From contig OZ037898.1 in assembly GCA_964035575.1 (NCBI GenBank), forward strand, positions 496,001 through 560,000: DNA of 64,000 bases. Reading direction: 5' to 3'. The notes beneath the pieces were generated by a model, which saw only the letters and a program-made list of their open reading frames with translations, ran no database searches and had not been told where the DNA came from. Positions 1-9,284 of the stretch are shown here, piece by piece. How positions within the stretch are numbered: position 1 is the stretch's first letter; every line of letters starts with the position of its first letter. The position numbers and the translations under genes were made by a program. The stretch comes from Rhynchopus sp. YZ270_cl-10 (Eukaryota; Euglenozoa; Diplonemea; Diplonemida; Diplonemidae).

Positions 1-23
1 TGCTGTGCAAATTCTGTGATTAT

Positions 24-72
24 AGGTGACTAAGCACAGAGAAGGCTTAGGCTCATCTCTATAAACTTTTTT
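24..72 (+). repeat. Dispersed repeat family B, copy 1
   Basis: Near-identical to 45002-45052 and related to more than ten other places. The core is GGTGACTAAGCACAGAG, then GGCTTAGG, a CATC block, ATAAAC and a T-run. No gene lies in bases 1-250. The function is unknown; see the finding on family B. Confidence 0.7.
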
Positions 73-247
73 TTCATTATTTGAAGCTCTTTCCCCCCTT
101 AAATCTTAGTGTCAAATCGTAGCCGCTATCCTATAACATCAAGCTGTCTAAAATCAAACATTCTTCCCTCCCGCTGATACTGATAACGATTCTTCTCCTT
201 TATTCTGCATGGTTGGGAGTCCATCCCCCTCGGTGCACCGTTCATAC

Positions 248-373
248 TAAGGTACAGGGCTTTCCGTTCATTTTTTTTTGTATTTCAAGCCAACTTTTAA
301 TAAATGTTCAAATGCAAACTCTGTCTCCCCTTTTTTCCACCCCACCAATCTCAGGGATATACAATAGATTAAA
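248..373 (+). promoter_or_regulatory. 5' region of eL19 with degenerate repeat A, pyrimidine tract and AG
   Basis: A degenerate family A copy (TTTGTATTTCAAGCCAAC near 278-295) is followed by a pyrimidine-rich tract and an AG at about 354, which is 19 bases before the eL19 ATG. The arrangement looks like the 3' end of an intron or a trans-splice acceptor. The same layout precedes three other genes here. Confidence 0.45.
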
Positions 374-991
374 ATGGTGTCCCTGAAACTGCAGGCACGT
401 TTGGCAGGAAAGATCCTGAAATGCGGTCGCGGCCGTGTCTGGCTTGACCCCAACGAGACCAGCGACCTTGCCGCCGCCAACTCCCGCTCGCAGGTGGAGA
501 AGTGCATCAAGGACGGATTCATCATCAAGAAGCCGAAGCAGTCCGCATCCCGCTTCAGGTGGCGCAAGACCCTTGAGGCCAAGAGGAAGGGCCGTCACAC
601 CGGGTTCGGAAAGCGCAAGGGTACCGCCGAGGCACGCATGCCCTCCAAGGAGCTGTGGGTGCGTCGTATCCGTGTCCTCCGTCGTCTCCTCGCCAAGTTC
701 CGTGAGCAGAAGAAGATCGACCGCCACTCCTACCGCCAGATGTACCTGAAGTGCAAGGGTAACGTCTTCAAGAACAAGAGAACCCTCCTCGAGCACATCC
801 ACAAGGAGAAGGGTCTCAAGGCCCGCGAGAAGGACCTGCTCGACCAGCTGGAGGCGAAGAAGAACAAGAAGGAGGACAAGCGCAAGAAGCTTGCCGCCGC
901 CACCGAGAAGCGTCGCGAGAAGGAGCGTGTCGAGCGTGGATCCGCTGTCAAGAAGGTCGACGACAAGAAGAAGAAGAAGTCCAAGAAGTGA
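374..991 (+). CDS. RPL19: 60S ribosomal protein L19 (eL19)
   Basis: This is a 205-residue structural protein of the large ribosomal subunit, in the eL19 family found in eukaryotes and archaea. The start [18 protein letters not shown], the segment with [19 protein letters not shown], and the helical region around [19 protein letters not shown] are family hallmarks. The C-terminal third is a lysine- and arginine-rich helix ending in a KKKKK tail, as in other eukaryotes. Length is close to the usual 180-210 residues and the frame is unbroken in a single exon, ending in TGA. Codons favour C or G in third position, as in other highly expressed genes here. The start is fixed by family alignment. 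A long A-rich stretch follows directly and probably belongs to the 3' UTR. The family call is very secure. Confidence 0.97.
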   Translation: MVSLKLQARLAGKILKCGRGRVWLDPNETSDLAAANSRSQVEKCIKDGFIIKKPKQSASRFRWRKTLEAKRKGRHTGFGKRKGTAEARMPSKELWVRRIRVLRRLLAKFREQKKIDRHSYRQMYLKCKGNVFKNKRTLLEHIHKEKGLKAREKDLLDQLEAKKNKKEDKRKKLAAATEKRREKERVERGSAVKKVDDKKKKKSKK

Positions 992-2699
992 GAACTTCAA
1001 CCAAAATGAAAAAAAAGCAATCAATGAATGACCTTCAAAAAAAAGTTTGAAAAAAAAAACAAAAAGATCGGCTGATTTCCAAATATGAACAACATTTTTT
1101 AGGTGGTTTTCTGCAGATGAAAAAAACAAAAAAAACAAAACAAAAAAACACAAAAATCAAAAAAAAAAAAAAAAAAAAAAAAAAATGTCACCCATTTTTC
1201 TCCCCTTCAGACAAATTCCTACCCACCCACTCACCCACCCTTCTTCCTCAATAGTTCGATCGTTAACATGCCTGGTTTGGGGTCCACCCCCGAACCAAGG
1301 TATACTGTTCACGAGAGGGCTTTGTATTTCAGGTCAACTTTTTTTTTAGCCTGCCACATGCCACATGCCACAGCCTATCTGAAGGTGCTGTTGGCAGATT
1401 CTGCTTCACCTGGCGTCTCTGAGCATCCTGGGAGGGGATGGGGAAAGGGGAAGGGGAAGGGGTCAGCAGATGAATCTGTGATGTGTAAGACCGAGCAGCA
1501 CACACCTGAGGTTTTGTGGCCAATACTGTTGTGCAGAGGGGTGATGGGGTGCGTTCAGATGCTATGTTTGCGACAGCTTTTTGATTTGGAAGAAGACAGC
1601 ATCGCAGACGAAGGGGTATGGGAGGAGCCGTCTTCGTCAGCACACAGAAGGCTGTGTGTGGGTGACACCTTTTTGTGGCATCGGTGTCTTGGGGAAAGGT
1701 TGTGTGGTTCGCTCATTCAAATGTGATCCACAAGGAATCTGGGTGCAGCAAGGGTAGGGGCTCCTACAGTGCAGACAGGGTGTGTGCGAGGGCTGAGGGG
1801 GGAGGTCATCTTCACGATGATTTTTTCTTCTAACTCGATAGGCATTTGCTCCTGAGGATCGGTGAAAAAAGGGGGGGTGGGGTTTGCACTGCGCACGGTG
1901 CGTCGTTGAGGTGCACAGTGACAGCATTTTTTTTCATCAAAGTGTTTTCTTTGTTGAAACCATGTCGTCACACCCACGCATGCACAGAATAGCGCTCATT
2001 GGGGGGTTTTCTTCGCTCAGAGGGTGCGTTTTGATGTGAGATTATGGGCAATTGATGTATGGGACACTCAAATGTGGGAAATTCCTGTACGGGAACAGTA
2101 CCTATTTGGGGTGTGGAGGTTCCCTCACTGGGTGGGGTGGGGCTCCAATGGCGGAGTCCGGGCCGTAGGGTGTCGGTCATCAGGAGGGATGGGATGGGTT
2201 GTGTTGACTCTCATGCACTGTGTCGCAACCTCAATAGGATCTGCAAGGCGGAGTTGGGAGCTTTTAGGGAAGAAGACCTGCGAGGGGTTGCGTTCTGGAG
2301 GAAGGGGTGGGTGGGGGGTTGATTAAACAGCAGTCGGTACCGCGCACGAGATGTGGAGATTACAATGAGACGACGCTGTGAATCCGACAACAGCCACCAC
2401 TGCGGAGGGATACCACATGAAAAAGGGTCCACCTCCTCTTAGGCTGTACCGAAGAACGGATCCAACCTACACCCCTTACCCGTAATTTAGAGGTTTCTAA
2501 TTTATGGATGTCTTGATTTTCTGGAACTGCGACTTTGGATTTGAATTTGAATTACTTCATTTTCCCGGCGGGGCGGTGTTGTTTTGGTATATGGTCGGGT
2601 AGGGGAGGGGAGGGGTGGTGGGTGGGTGGGTTCTGTGCGTTTTGAGCCTCTTAGGGCCCCATGTCGAGGGTGTGAAGAATGTTGCATTCAGTTGAAACG
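992..2699. other. Intergenic stretch, no convincing gene
   Basis: It begins with A-rich 3' flank of eL19, including a pure A run near 1160-1185, and holds a repeat A copy at 1299-1348. The rest is G-rich on the plus strand. Open frames occur on both strands but show no recognisable domain and no steady codon bias, so none is called. Confidence 0.6.
1299..1348 (+). repeat. Dispersed repeat family A copy
   Basis: Contains GTTCACGAGAGGGCTTTG, then TATTTCAGGTCAAC and a T-run. It is preceded at 1268-1298 by the GGTTTGGGGTCCACCCCC block also seen beside the copies near 6055 and 46795, so the full unit is about 80-110 bases. No gene start was found just downstream of this copy. Confidence 0.7.
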
Positions 2700-3120
2700 T
2701 ACTTCGACACCTGCACGTTGATCAGGCGCTGGGGGTGGGCGTCGTTCTACCACCGCACCGTGTGGGATCCCCCTCATGTAGAAAACCATGCGGCAAAAAC
2801 CTTCGCAGTACCTGAGGACGTAGAAGGCTGCCTGGGTGTCCTCGAGGTCCACTAGGGCCTCCAGGTTGCGGCGAGACTTGTCCACCTTCCGGGCCATGTA
2901 CTCCTCACAGAACTCCGCAGACCCAATGGGGATGCCCAAGAAGTCGAAACCGTCCACATCCAACAGCCGGAACCCCCCTTCACCCATGACGTCCTGCCCA
3001 CCCTCGTCAAAAGTGAAACCCACCTCTCTTAGTTCCTCCTTGGGACAGCAAACGTGGGGGATGAGCTCGCACTTGCTGGTGTTGACCGTCAATCCCACCT
3101 CAGCACTGCGAGCGCAGAAT
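2700..3120 (-). pseudogene. LINE-type reverse transcriptase fragment
   Basis: Read on the minus strand, this segment encodes the C-terminal part of a non-LTR retrotransposon reverse transcriptase. GLTVNTSKCELI, FDFLGIPIGS and a run ending in VLRYCEGFCRMVFYMR correspond to the palm/thumb region after the catalytic YADD box. The YADD box, the fingers and any endonuclease are absent, and no downstream tail or target duplication was recognised, so this is a 5'-truncated relic of about 140 residues. Just upstream on the same strand (3324-3104) another frame opens with MTSPHTAPQ and shows no RT similarity. It may be an unrelated host exon or flank. The family call rests on pattern recognition of these blocks. 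Confidence 0.6.
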
Positions 3121-3662
3121 TTTGTCCGCCTCGTAAACCGCAGGGGGCTTAGGGGCTTCTTGCTTCGTCTCATGCTCGTGCTCGGTCGCGATCTGGCTCT
3201 CCTCAACGGAGAGGACGGTGCGGGCACCAACTTTTTTCGTCAGATCTATGATGTGGCGGTCCTCTGCTGCTTTGAACAGTGCAGTGACTGTGTTCTGGGG
3301 TGCGGTGTGTGGAGATGTCATGTTTGGTAATGTTTTATGTGAGAGTGGTGTGAAGTCTGGGGTAGTGGGGTAGTGGCAGCTCTTCAACGTGAAGAACCCG
3401 CTCCCTCCCTTCCTTCTTCTCCTTTTTGCGCGAACGGCTTTTCTTCGCACACTGGGGAACGGTTTATCTGGTCGCGAAAATGGGCGTGCAGCTCACCCTG
3501 GCAAGACCCCCCCTAGCTATTAGATGGGATTTGCCTGACCCTCCATGCAGTAGAAAAACGTACTCAACCCCTTTTTCTGCCACCCTTCCAAGAGCTGCAC
3601 TTTCAAGGAATACCTTTCTTTCCATCTGGTAGGGCACATCAAAAGATGACCCTCGAAACCGG
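3121..3662. other. Flank of the LINE relic, unassigned
   Basis: The minus strand has a 73-codon frame from an ATG at 3324 with ordinary composition but no recognised domain. The plus strand shows nothing convincing. It might be a host exon cut by the LINE relic. Confidence 0.4.
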
Positions 3663-3755
3663 TCATACCAACGGTACACTGTTCCACAAGAGGTCTTTTT
3701 ATATTTCAAACCAACCTTTTTTTTACCGCATCACCCCCTCCCCCCTTCAGGATAT
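3663..3755 (+). promoter_or_regulatory. Repeat A, pyrimidine tract and AG before the acidic-protein gene
   Basis: A family A copy (ACCGGTCATACCAA then GGTACACTGTTCC) runs into TTTCAAACCAACC, a T-run, a C/T-rich tract and CAG at about 3750, 5 bases before the ATG. The layout matches eL19, the PH-domain gene and the gene at 46981. Confidence 0.55.
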
Positions 3756-5909
3756 ATGGATGTGGTGTACCTGGATGATGACGAAGATGCGAACACCACG
3801 AGAACAGGCAGCGCTGCATCTGCCGCCTCAGCTCCCAACACAAGCACACCCGATGACTCCGCATCCCACTGCACAGTGGTCATGCCAGGGTCGCCCTCCG
3901 TGCCTACGTCCTCCCCCACCTCTCCTTCACGCCTCTCCACACCACCTCTCGACCTAGAAGACCCAATACAACCCGACATCTCCGAAAAATCCGCGCAATC
4001 CACTGCCACCATCCGACAAGCTTTGTCATCACAAAGCTCCCTTGAGAACACTGCAATACCTCTGCAAGAACATACAGAGGAAACAACATCTCTCCCAACC
4101 ACTCCTCATCTCCCCGATGAAGTCGCTTCGATGGAATCATCCGAACATTTTTTAGAAGGCGTTGCAGGGGTAGCAGTAGCATCCTTATCAGAACAACAGA
4201 ACAATGATATCCTAGATTTTGATGAGCCTCTCGAAGGAGGAGATCTGGACACCGATGCAGAATTGGGGGAAGGGGAGAGGGAGGGAGGGGAGACACCAAT
4301 AATAAAACCGAACACTCCGCCAGAAGATACGCAAAGAGAAGAAGGGGGTGAGGCGGAGGTGCAAAAAATGAGTCTATCAAGCGAGGAAGGGGAAGAAGGG
4401 GAGGAGGAAGTAACCGCCTTCATCCCCGATGAGGATTCTGACAGCTATACAGAGATTGCAGAGGAAGGGGAGGATGTTATCAGCCATACGTCTGTAGAAC
4501 ACCATCTAGGTCAAAGCGAAGCATTAAGAGAGGGGAAAAGCAAAGCTACCACACCATCAACCCACCCCGAATCAGAAGAACCACCAGAAGACGTTGCGGA
4601 AGAGGTTATGGCATTTGACCTGGACTCTGTTGGGGAGGTGGAGAAAAGCAAAGCTACCACACCATCAATCCACCCCGAATCAGAGCTACAAAACCCTCCA
4701 GACGACGTTGCGGAAGAGGAGGTTATGGCATTTGACCTGGACTCTGTTGGGGAGGTACCACCTTCACCTTCTTCACCTTCTCCACCTTCTCCAAAGGAAA
4801 CAGACCCGAAAAGATCAGAGCGATCTGTTACCCCAGAGAGTTCTCACCCAATCAATGAGCTTTCACCAATGGATGAAGTGGTGATTTCCTCTGAAGCAGA
4901 GCTTGCTGACGTGGTGACCCCATCCCTCCCGGTTGTTGCCGAGGTGGAGGTTGAAGTTGGAGTTGAAGTTGAGGCAGACATAACAGTGGTCCTCTCTGCC
5001 GTCCCCGCCTCCACATCCACCTCCTCACCCTCCAAAGCAAGCGCCACTAGCTGCACCCCCACCTTCCCCGAGGTGGACGACACCATTGCCGACCCCTTTC
5101 CTATCGTGCATTTGGATATGAAGCTGATGCATGATGGGGAGGTCTCGGAAATCCCGGAGGAGATTGACGCTGTTTCGGATCTCTTGGCGAGAGATGGGGA
5201 AGGGGAAGGGGATGAAAACCATACGGGGCACGACGCAGACGCGATCTACACTGATTCAGACTATTCTGAAGAAGAGGCAGAGGCTGTGGTGGGATGCCCT
5301 GAACTTACAAGCAGCGAGAGGACACAATCCCCGACGCCTTCTGGTCCTTTCTCTCCTGAAAATGAGGTGGATATTGTGGAACAGATTGCAACACCTTTGG
5401 TGGACCTGCCTTCTCCTCCGAAGGAGAAGCGTGGTGCAAGCACGCAGCCGCAGAGGAGGTATTTGCGGTCGATTCTTCAGTCACATCCAGAAACCTGGGA
5501 AGGGTCGAAGAGTGTTGCGCTACGTAGAGAGGTTGTATTGGAACGGCGAGCGAGAGAACAAAAGCTGCGACAACGGAAGCAAGAGGAAGAGGAGGTTCGA
5601 ATCGCAAAGGCGCAGAAGGCGAATCGCAACCAAAGACGCCGTCAAAAGCGTCTCGCAAGACTCAGACAGGAACGGCAACAGTCGCTGCTTACCAAGCTGA
5701 ACACCTATGGGTATTACCCCCCAGCCGCACCATGCCCGACAGCTGCCCCCCTTCAAGGGCTTGTGGAGCAACATAGTGTCACACACCGGCCCCGACCCCC
5801 TCCCTCTCATATGACCGTTGTGCCCTCAGAGGAAGGCGCCAAACCCTTCATCCCAAACCTCTACAGAAGAACAAAGCGTACCCACACGGCGTCGCCTGGT
5901 TGGCATTGA
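3756..5909 (+). CDS. Acidic low-complexity protein with C-terminal basic coiled coil, unknown function
   Basis: The 717-residue frame has one exon and ends in TGA. Residues 1-560 are rich in Asp, Glu, Ser, Thr and Pro, carry many short acidic clusters, and are probably disordered. Two tandem copies of a 35-38-residue unit, each starting SKATTPS and ending in MAFDLDSVGEV, lie near residues 262-335. Residues about 585-670 switch to a strongly basic, Arg/Gln/Glu-rich helix (blocks such as ERRAREQKLRQRKQEEEE and NQRRRQKRLARLRQERQQ), predicted as a coiled coil or single alpha-helix. The tail holds TKRTHTASPGWH. No catalytic motif, signal peptide or membrane segment is visible. The start is taken as the first ATG after the AG at 3750. 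A nuclear, cytoskeletal or scaffold role is possible but unproven. Confidence 0.8.
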   Translation: MDVVYLDDDEDANTTRTGSAASAASAPNTSTPDDSASHCTVVMPGSPSVPTSSPTSPSRLSTPPLDLEDPIQPDISEKSAQSTATIRQALSSQSSLENTAIPLQEHTEETTSLPTTPHLPDEVASMESSEHFLEGVAGVAVASLSEQQNNDILDFDEPLEGGDLDTDAELGEGEREGGETPIIKPNTPPEDTQREEGGEAEVQKMSLSSEEGEEGEEEVTAFIPDEDSDSYTEIAEEGEDVISHTSVEHHLGQSEALREGKSKATTPSTHPESEEPPEDVAEEVMAFDLDSVGEVEKSKATTPSIHPESELQNPPDDVAEEEVMAFDLDSVGEVPPSPSSPSPPSPKETDPKRSERSVTPESSHPINELSPMDEVVISSEAELADVVTPSLPVVAEVEVEVGVEVEADITVVLSAVPASTSTSSPSKASATSCTPTFPEVDDTIADPFPIVHLDMKLMHDGEVSEIPEEIDAVSDLLARDGEGEGDENHTGHDADAIYTDSDYSEEEAEAVVGCPELTSSERTQSPTPSGPFSPENEVDIVEQIATPLVDLPSPPKEKRGASTQPQRRYLRSILQSHPETWEGSKSVALRREVVLERRAREQKLRQRKQEEEEVRIAKAQKANRNQRRRQKRLARLRQERQQSLLTKLNTYGYYPPAAPCPTAAPLQGLVEQHSVTHRPRPPPSHMTVVPSEEGAKPFIPNLYRRTKRTHTASPGWH
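4539..4759 (+). repeat. Tandem coding repeat, two units of about 105-113 bases
   Basis: Unit 1 is at 4539-4641 and unit 2 at 4646-4759, inside the acidic-protein gene. They differ by a few in-frame insertions (PEDVAEEV against PDDVAEEEV). This looks like recent in-frame duplication in a disordered region. Confidence 0.85.
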
Positions 5910-6039
5910 GGTGAGAGGAGAGGGATTGCTTTATGTTGAGCTCGACTAAGAACGCGTTTTTAAGACGTTTTTAGACGTTTCAACTTCCTTTTATGAGTGG
6001 AAGCGGGAGTAGGGTAGCACCTATCAGACATAAACTGCG

Positions 6040-6150
6040 AAATGTATTGTAGGATTGCATGGTTGGGGAGGGGGGTGTCCACCCCCGGTACAGCCGGGTC
6101 ATTGTACCAATGGTACACTGTTCACGAGAGGGCTTTATATAGATATGAAG
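6040..6150 (+). repeat. Dispersed repeat family A, long copy
   Basis: This copy shows the extended unit: GTATTGTAGGATTGCATGG, a CCACCCCCGGTAC block, CGGGTCATTGTACCAATGG, then GTTCACGAGAGGGCTTT. The same upstream GATTGTAGGA.TGCATGG block precedes the copy near 46765-46856. No gene follows immediately. Confidence 0.7.
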
Positions 6151-6663
6151 AACGTATACATCTCTTCACGCTTTCTCTTTCTAGGGTCACCTTTTGTTTC
6201 TAGTGTTCTGTGGGATGGGAGACTGGGGGGACGGAGTTTTTTTTCCCTCCTTTTTTTTGCCGTTGATGTGCTTCTTCCGGAGCAAAAAAAAACATACCTG
6301 GCAGTTTGTCACATTGTACATAGTGTGCATATTCACCTTTTTCTCCCTTTCCACGCGCCATGAAATGCTACTTCCGTTTGCATTTCTTTGGCAGTGGTGT
6401 AGCATGCCTTATCTGGATTGCCGTTATTTTGCTTCAACTATATGAGAGCTTTTTTTTCTTCTGTCTTTTTTTTTTCTTTTCTGATTTTGGTTTATCACCG
6501 GCTTGATTGTCGGTGGCTGTCCCCTCCCCCTTCCCCCTTCACACACTCCCCGCTGTCTCTTTCAAAAGTTTCTCAAAAAATGAACTCCCCCTCTTCCCCC
6601 CCTCAAACTTTGAGCGCTTTGTTGCGTATTGGGGGGATAAAAAGTATAAAAGACACGGGTTGC

Positions 6664-6725
6664 CTACGATCGTAGTACGATCTCTTACGATCGTAGCTCT
6701 TTTTTTGATCGCACTACGATCGTAC
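6664..6725. repeat. Cluster of three TACGATCGTA palindromes
   Basis: CTACGATCGTAG (6664-6675), TTACGATCGTAG (6685-6696) and CTACGATCGTAC (6714-6725) lie within 62 bases, with two partial copies between. This is a good candidate for a dimeric protein-binding site cluster, or a remnant of a small inverted-repeat element. Confidence 0.7.
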
Positions 6726-7105
6726 TTTAATACTTTAAAGAGCGTTGTTTTTTTACCACCCTGTTATACCTCCCGTAGAAAGTGAAGAAAAATTCTGTCA
6801 CTTACCTTTTTTGAGTAAGGTTGAAAGGGGGGTTTGGTCTTGTTCGTTTTATGAAAAGCTGCTGTGCTTTCACCTCGGTGACGACAATCGTGTCTCCTGA
6901 CAGACAAAAAACGATTTTATGTCAAATCATATCAATGCCACCTTTTTCCCCTTTATTTTACTGTACTTCATTGATACATATTTCCCCCCCCCCCCCCCTT
7001 CTGGGGAAATGCTAATGTACCTTACAACCTCCCTTGTGGTAACCGTACACATACCAATGAACTCTCTGGGGGTTCGATAACCCACAGACAACCTCTGACG
7101 ATGGA

Positions 7106-7195
7106 CTGTGAGGCGTTTTTTTTGCACTTTCAACGTTTCTTTCTTTTACTCTATGCTACCAATTTATTGATTGCATACGTCGAAATATTTGCTCT
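7106..7195 (+). repeat. Dispersed repeat families C and F, adjacent copies
   Basis: GTGAGGCGTTTTTTTTGCAC followed by TTTCAACGTTTC is family C; related copies lie near 34765, 37452, 40226, 42477, 45447, 55580 and 56283. It is followed by family F (ACCAATTTATTGATTGCATA), repeated at 38527-38568. Confidence 0.6.
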
Positions 7196-7287
7196 AAAAC
7201 CCCCTTTCCCCCCTCCATTCGCATCACCCTCCTCCCCCCTTTTCCCTACCTATCCTAATTATAGACAAAAGGACAAAGCTGAGCTAT

Positions 7288-7487
7288 NNNNNNNNNNNNN
7301 NNNNNNNNNNNNNNNNNNNNNNNNNNNNNNNNNNNNNNNNNNNNNNNNNNNNNNNNNNNNNNNNNNNNNNNNNNNNNNNNNNNNNNNNNNNNNNNNNNNN
7401 NNNNNNNNNNNNNNNNNNNNNNNNNNNNNNNNNNNNNNNNNNNNNNNNNNNNNNNNNNNNNNNNNNNNNNNNNNNNNNNNNNNNNNN
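7288..7487. other. Assembly gap (200 N)
   Basis: Exactly 200 undetermined bases. It probably hides the start and first exon or exons of the cold-shock-domain gene; coding sequence is already open at its right edge. Confidence 0.99.
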
Positions 7488-9284
7488 GGAGGCTACGGGG
7501 ACGACGGTGGACGGGGCATGAAGCGCCCGCGTGACGACGACAACTTCGGAGGAGACCGTTCACGGCCGAGACGGAACCCACAGCTGCTTGAGCTCTCTGA
7601 GGCACAGATCACAGAGCTCTTCAACCACACATACTACGGACGTCTGCGTGTCAGGAACGGCGGCACGAACTTCGGGTTTATCGACTGCACCCGCCTGAAG
7701 GAGGCATCCCTGAAGCGCAACATCTTCGCACACAGCAATGAATGTCAGGGCACATCCCTCCCGGCACACAACTCCGCCGTCGAGTTCAGGTTGAAGTACG
7801 GCCGTGACAGCAACCTCTGCGCCACTGAGGTGCGCTTCGTCACCGACCAGGAGGCAGAGGGGCAGGGCGCAAAACTCCCCGACTGCATCCCCGAGGGCAG
7901 CGACGACAGAGCGCCCACACACGGACACGGAGGTGGAGGTGGTGGAGGCTACGGAGGAGGCTTCGGCAGAACCTACCAAGGTGCAGTGAAGAATGTGAGG
8001 CCAAACAGCAGCTACGGGTTCATCGACGGCGAAGGTGCGGGGCCTCGAAAAAGACGTTTTCTTCCATGTGACCGATGTGAACACACCGATGTCTGAGCTC
8101 GAGCAGGGTATGACCGTGTCGTTCCAGATTTCGAAAAACAAGGATGGGCAGCCGCAGGCGAAAAAATGTGCGTGTGGTGGGCGGGCAGGTGCCCCCACCC
8201 CCGCCGAACATGCAGAACATGCCGTACCAAATGCAGCAGCAGCCGCAGCAACAGCAACCACAGCAGCAGCAGCAGCTTGGAGCTGACCCTAACAGCCAGA
8301 TGATGGCAGCACTGCTGCAGATGATGCAGCCCCAGCAGCAGCAGCAGGTGCAGCAACAACAACAACAACAACAACAGCAGCAGGCAGCAGCAACTATGCA
8401 GATGCTTTCCGCACTCGGCGGTGCACAGCAGCAGCCCCAACAGCAGCCGGCCCAACAGCAGCCGCAGGCACAGCCCCAGCAGCAGCAGCAGCCACAGGTA
8501 CGCCCAAACAGCTTTATCAAAATATGGTCGCAAAACGAAGTTTATCATTGCAGCTATCCGCACTGTTAAATCTCTTCTGCGCCGTATTATTAGGAGGTTT
8601 TTTCATGACCACCTACACTTTCCAACCTTTTTTTTTTTTTTTTTTTGGCCTCAAAGAAGGTTCCTCTTCACGGCCAGGTAGTGGGAGTGTATTGCAATAG
8701 GTATCAACACAGAAACAATGTGCAGAACACTCATTGCATACTGTCGAGCCGGCTTACTTCTCTCGGAACTGAACGTGGACACATCTCTTGTGTCATGGAA
8801 CCGTGTGCTCCTTTTCCATGGTCCCCCGGGAACTGGAAAGACATCTCTGTGTAAGGCCTTGGCACAGAAGCTGAGCAGCACCTTGAAGAAGCGGTACAGT
8901 GCAAGCTCGTTGGTCGAAATCAATACTCACCTATGTGAACTCCACGCAATTTTGTTAGTCAGCCAAATTTCAAAACCCAGCACATTCCTGCACGATAACG
9001 ATAGCACAGATGCCCATGAGGAGGGGCACAGTCATCCATACGTTTATTAACCCCATTCATTTTTTTTTTTCTTTCTGTTCTTGGCCGCTGGGTACTTGTG
9101 CTTTCATCCAGCTGTGTGTCCGTCGGAGGTGACTGCATTAATAACTTCACTTTTTATTTATCAAAAAAACCCCCCTCAGAACGTTGCAGCAGCAGCAGCA
9201 TTGCTCCAACTTGCTGCCTCTGACCCTTCTGCGATGATGATGGTGCAGCAGATGCAACAGCAGCAGCAAGCTCCTCGGTACTAG
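7488..9284 (+). CDS. RNA-binding protein with two cold-shock-like domains, 5' end missing
   Basis: Exons run 7488-8497 and 9180-9284; the start lies in or before the gap. After an Arg/Gly-rich segment, the first cold-shock-like fold reads GRLRVRNGGTNFGFIDC to EVRFV (about 7640-7845). A glycine-rich linker follows (GHGGGGGGGYGGG), then a second fold with GAVKNVRPNSSYGFIDG and KDVFFHVTDV (about 7980-8180). A long Gln-rich tail runs into exon 2, which ends QQQQQAPRY. The family binds single-stranded nucleic acid, typically in mRNA control. The frame shifts twice, near 8041 (run of four G) and 8165 (run of six A). Removing one base from each run restores both the fold and the tail, so sequencing error is as likely as decay. 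The 682-base intron is phase 0 with GT-AG ends and carries a Pch2/TRIP13 fragment. Confidence 0.85.
8712..8935 (+). pseudogene. Pch2/TRIP13 AAA+ ATPase fragment inside an intron
   Basis: The plus frame from 8718 reads LLLSELNVDTSLVSWNRV, then LLFHGPPGTGKTSLCKALAQ, then KRYSASSLVEINTH, before losing similarity. This is the Walker A region of the Pch2/TRIP13 AAA+ ATPase, which remodels HORMA-domain proteins; GPPGTGKTSLCKALAQKL is near-invariant in that family. About 70 residues match. The Walker B, sensor and arginine-finger regions and the N-terminal domain are absent from the window. It sits in the same orientation as the host gene, within the last intron of the cold-shock gene (8498-9179). 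It is most likely a transposed or duplicated exon. An alternative exon of the host gene cannot be excluded. Confidence 0.75.

Larger units (their letters stand above)
5910..7262. other. Intergenic stretch with repeats, no convincing gene
   Basis: Holds a long repeat A copy (about 6040-6150), three TACGATCGTA palindromes (6664-6725), and a family C copy near 7106-7150 followed by family F (7153-7195). T- and C-rich tracts dominate. A possible 3' splice site (TAATTATAG) ends at about 7262, ahead of the assembly gap. Confidence 0.55.

Noticed and set aside
24-72. U6 snRNA (ACAGAGA motif)
   Set aside because: ACAGAGA occurs in repeat B by chance; the rest of U6, including the AGC triad context and stem-loops, is missing.
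308-1153. 281-codon minus-strand frame opposite eL19
   Set aside because: It is the Leu/Val-rich mirror of the Lys/Arg-rich eL19 gene; no independent signal.
8012-8563. Minus-strand frames rich in Cys or Leu opposite the polyglutamine tract
   Set aside because: Direct antisense products of CAG repeats.
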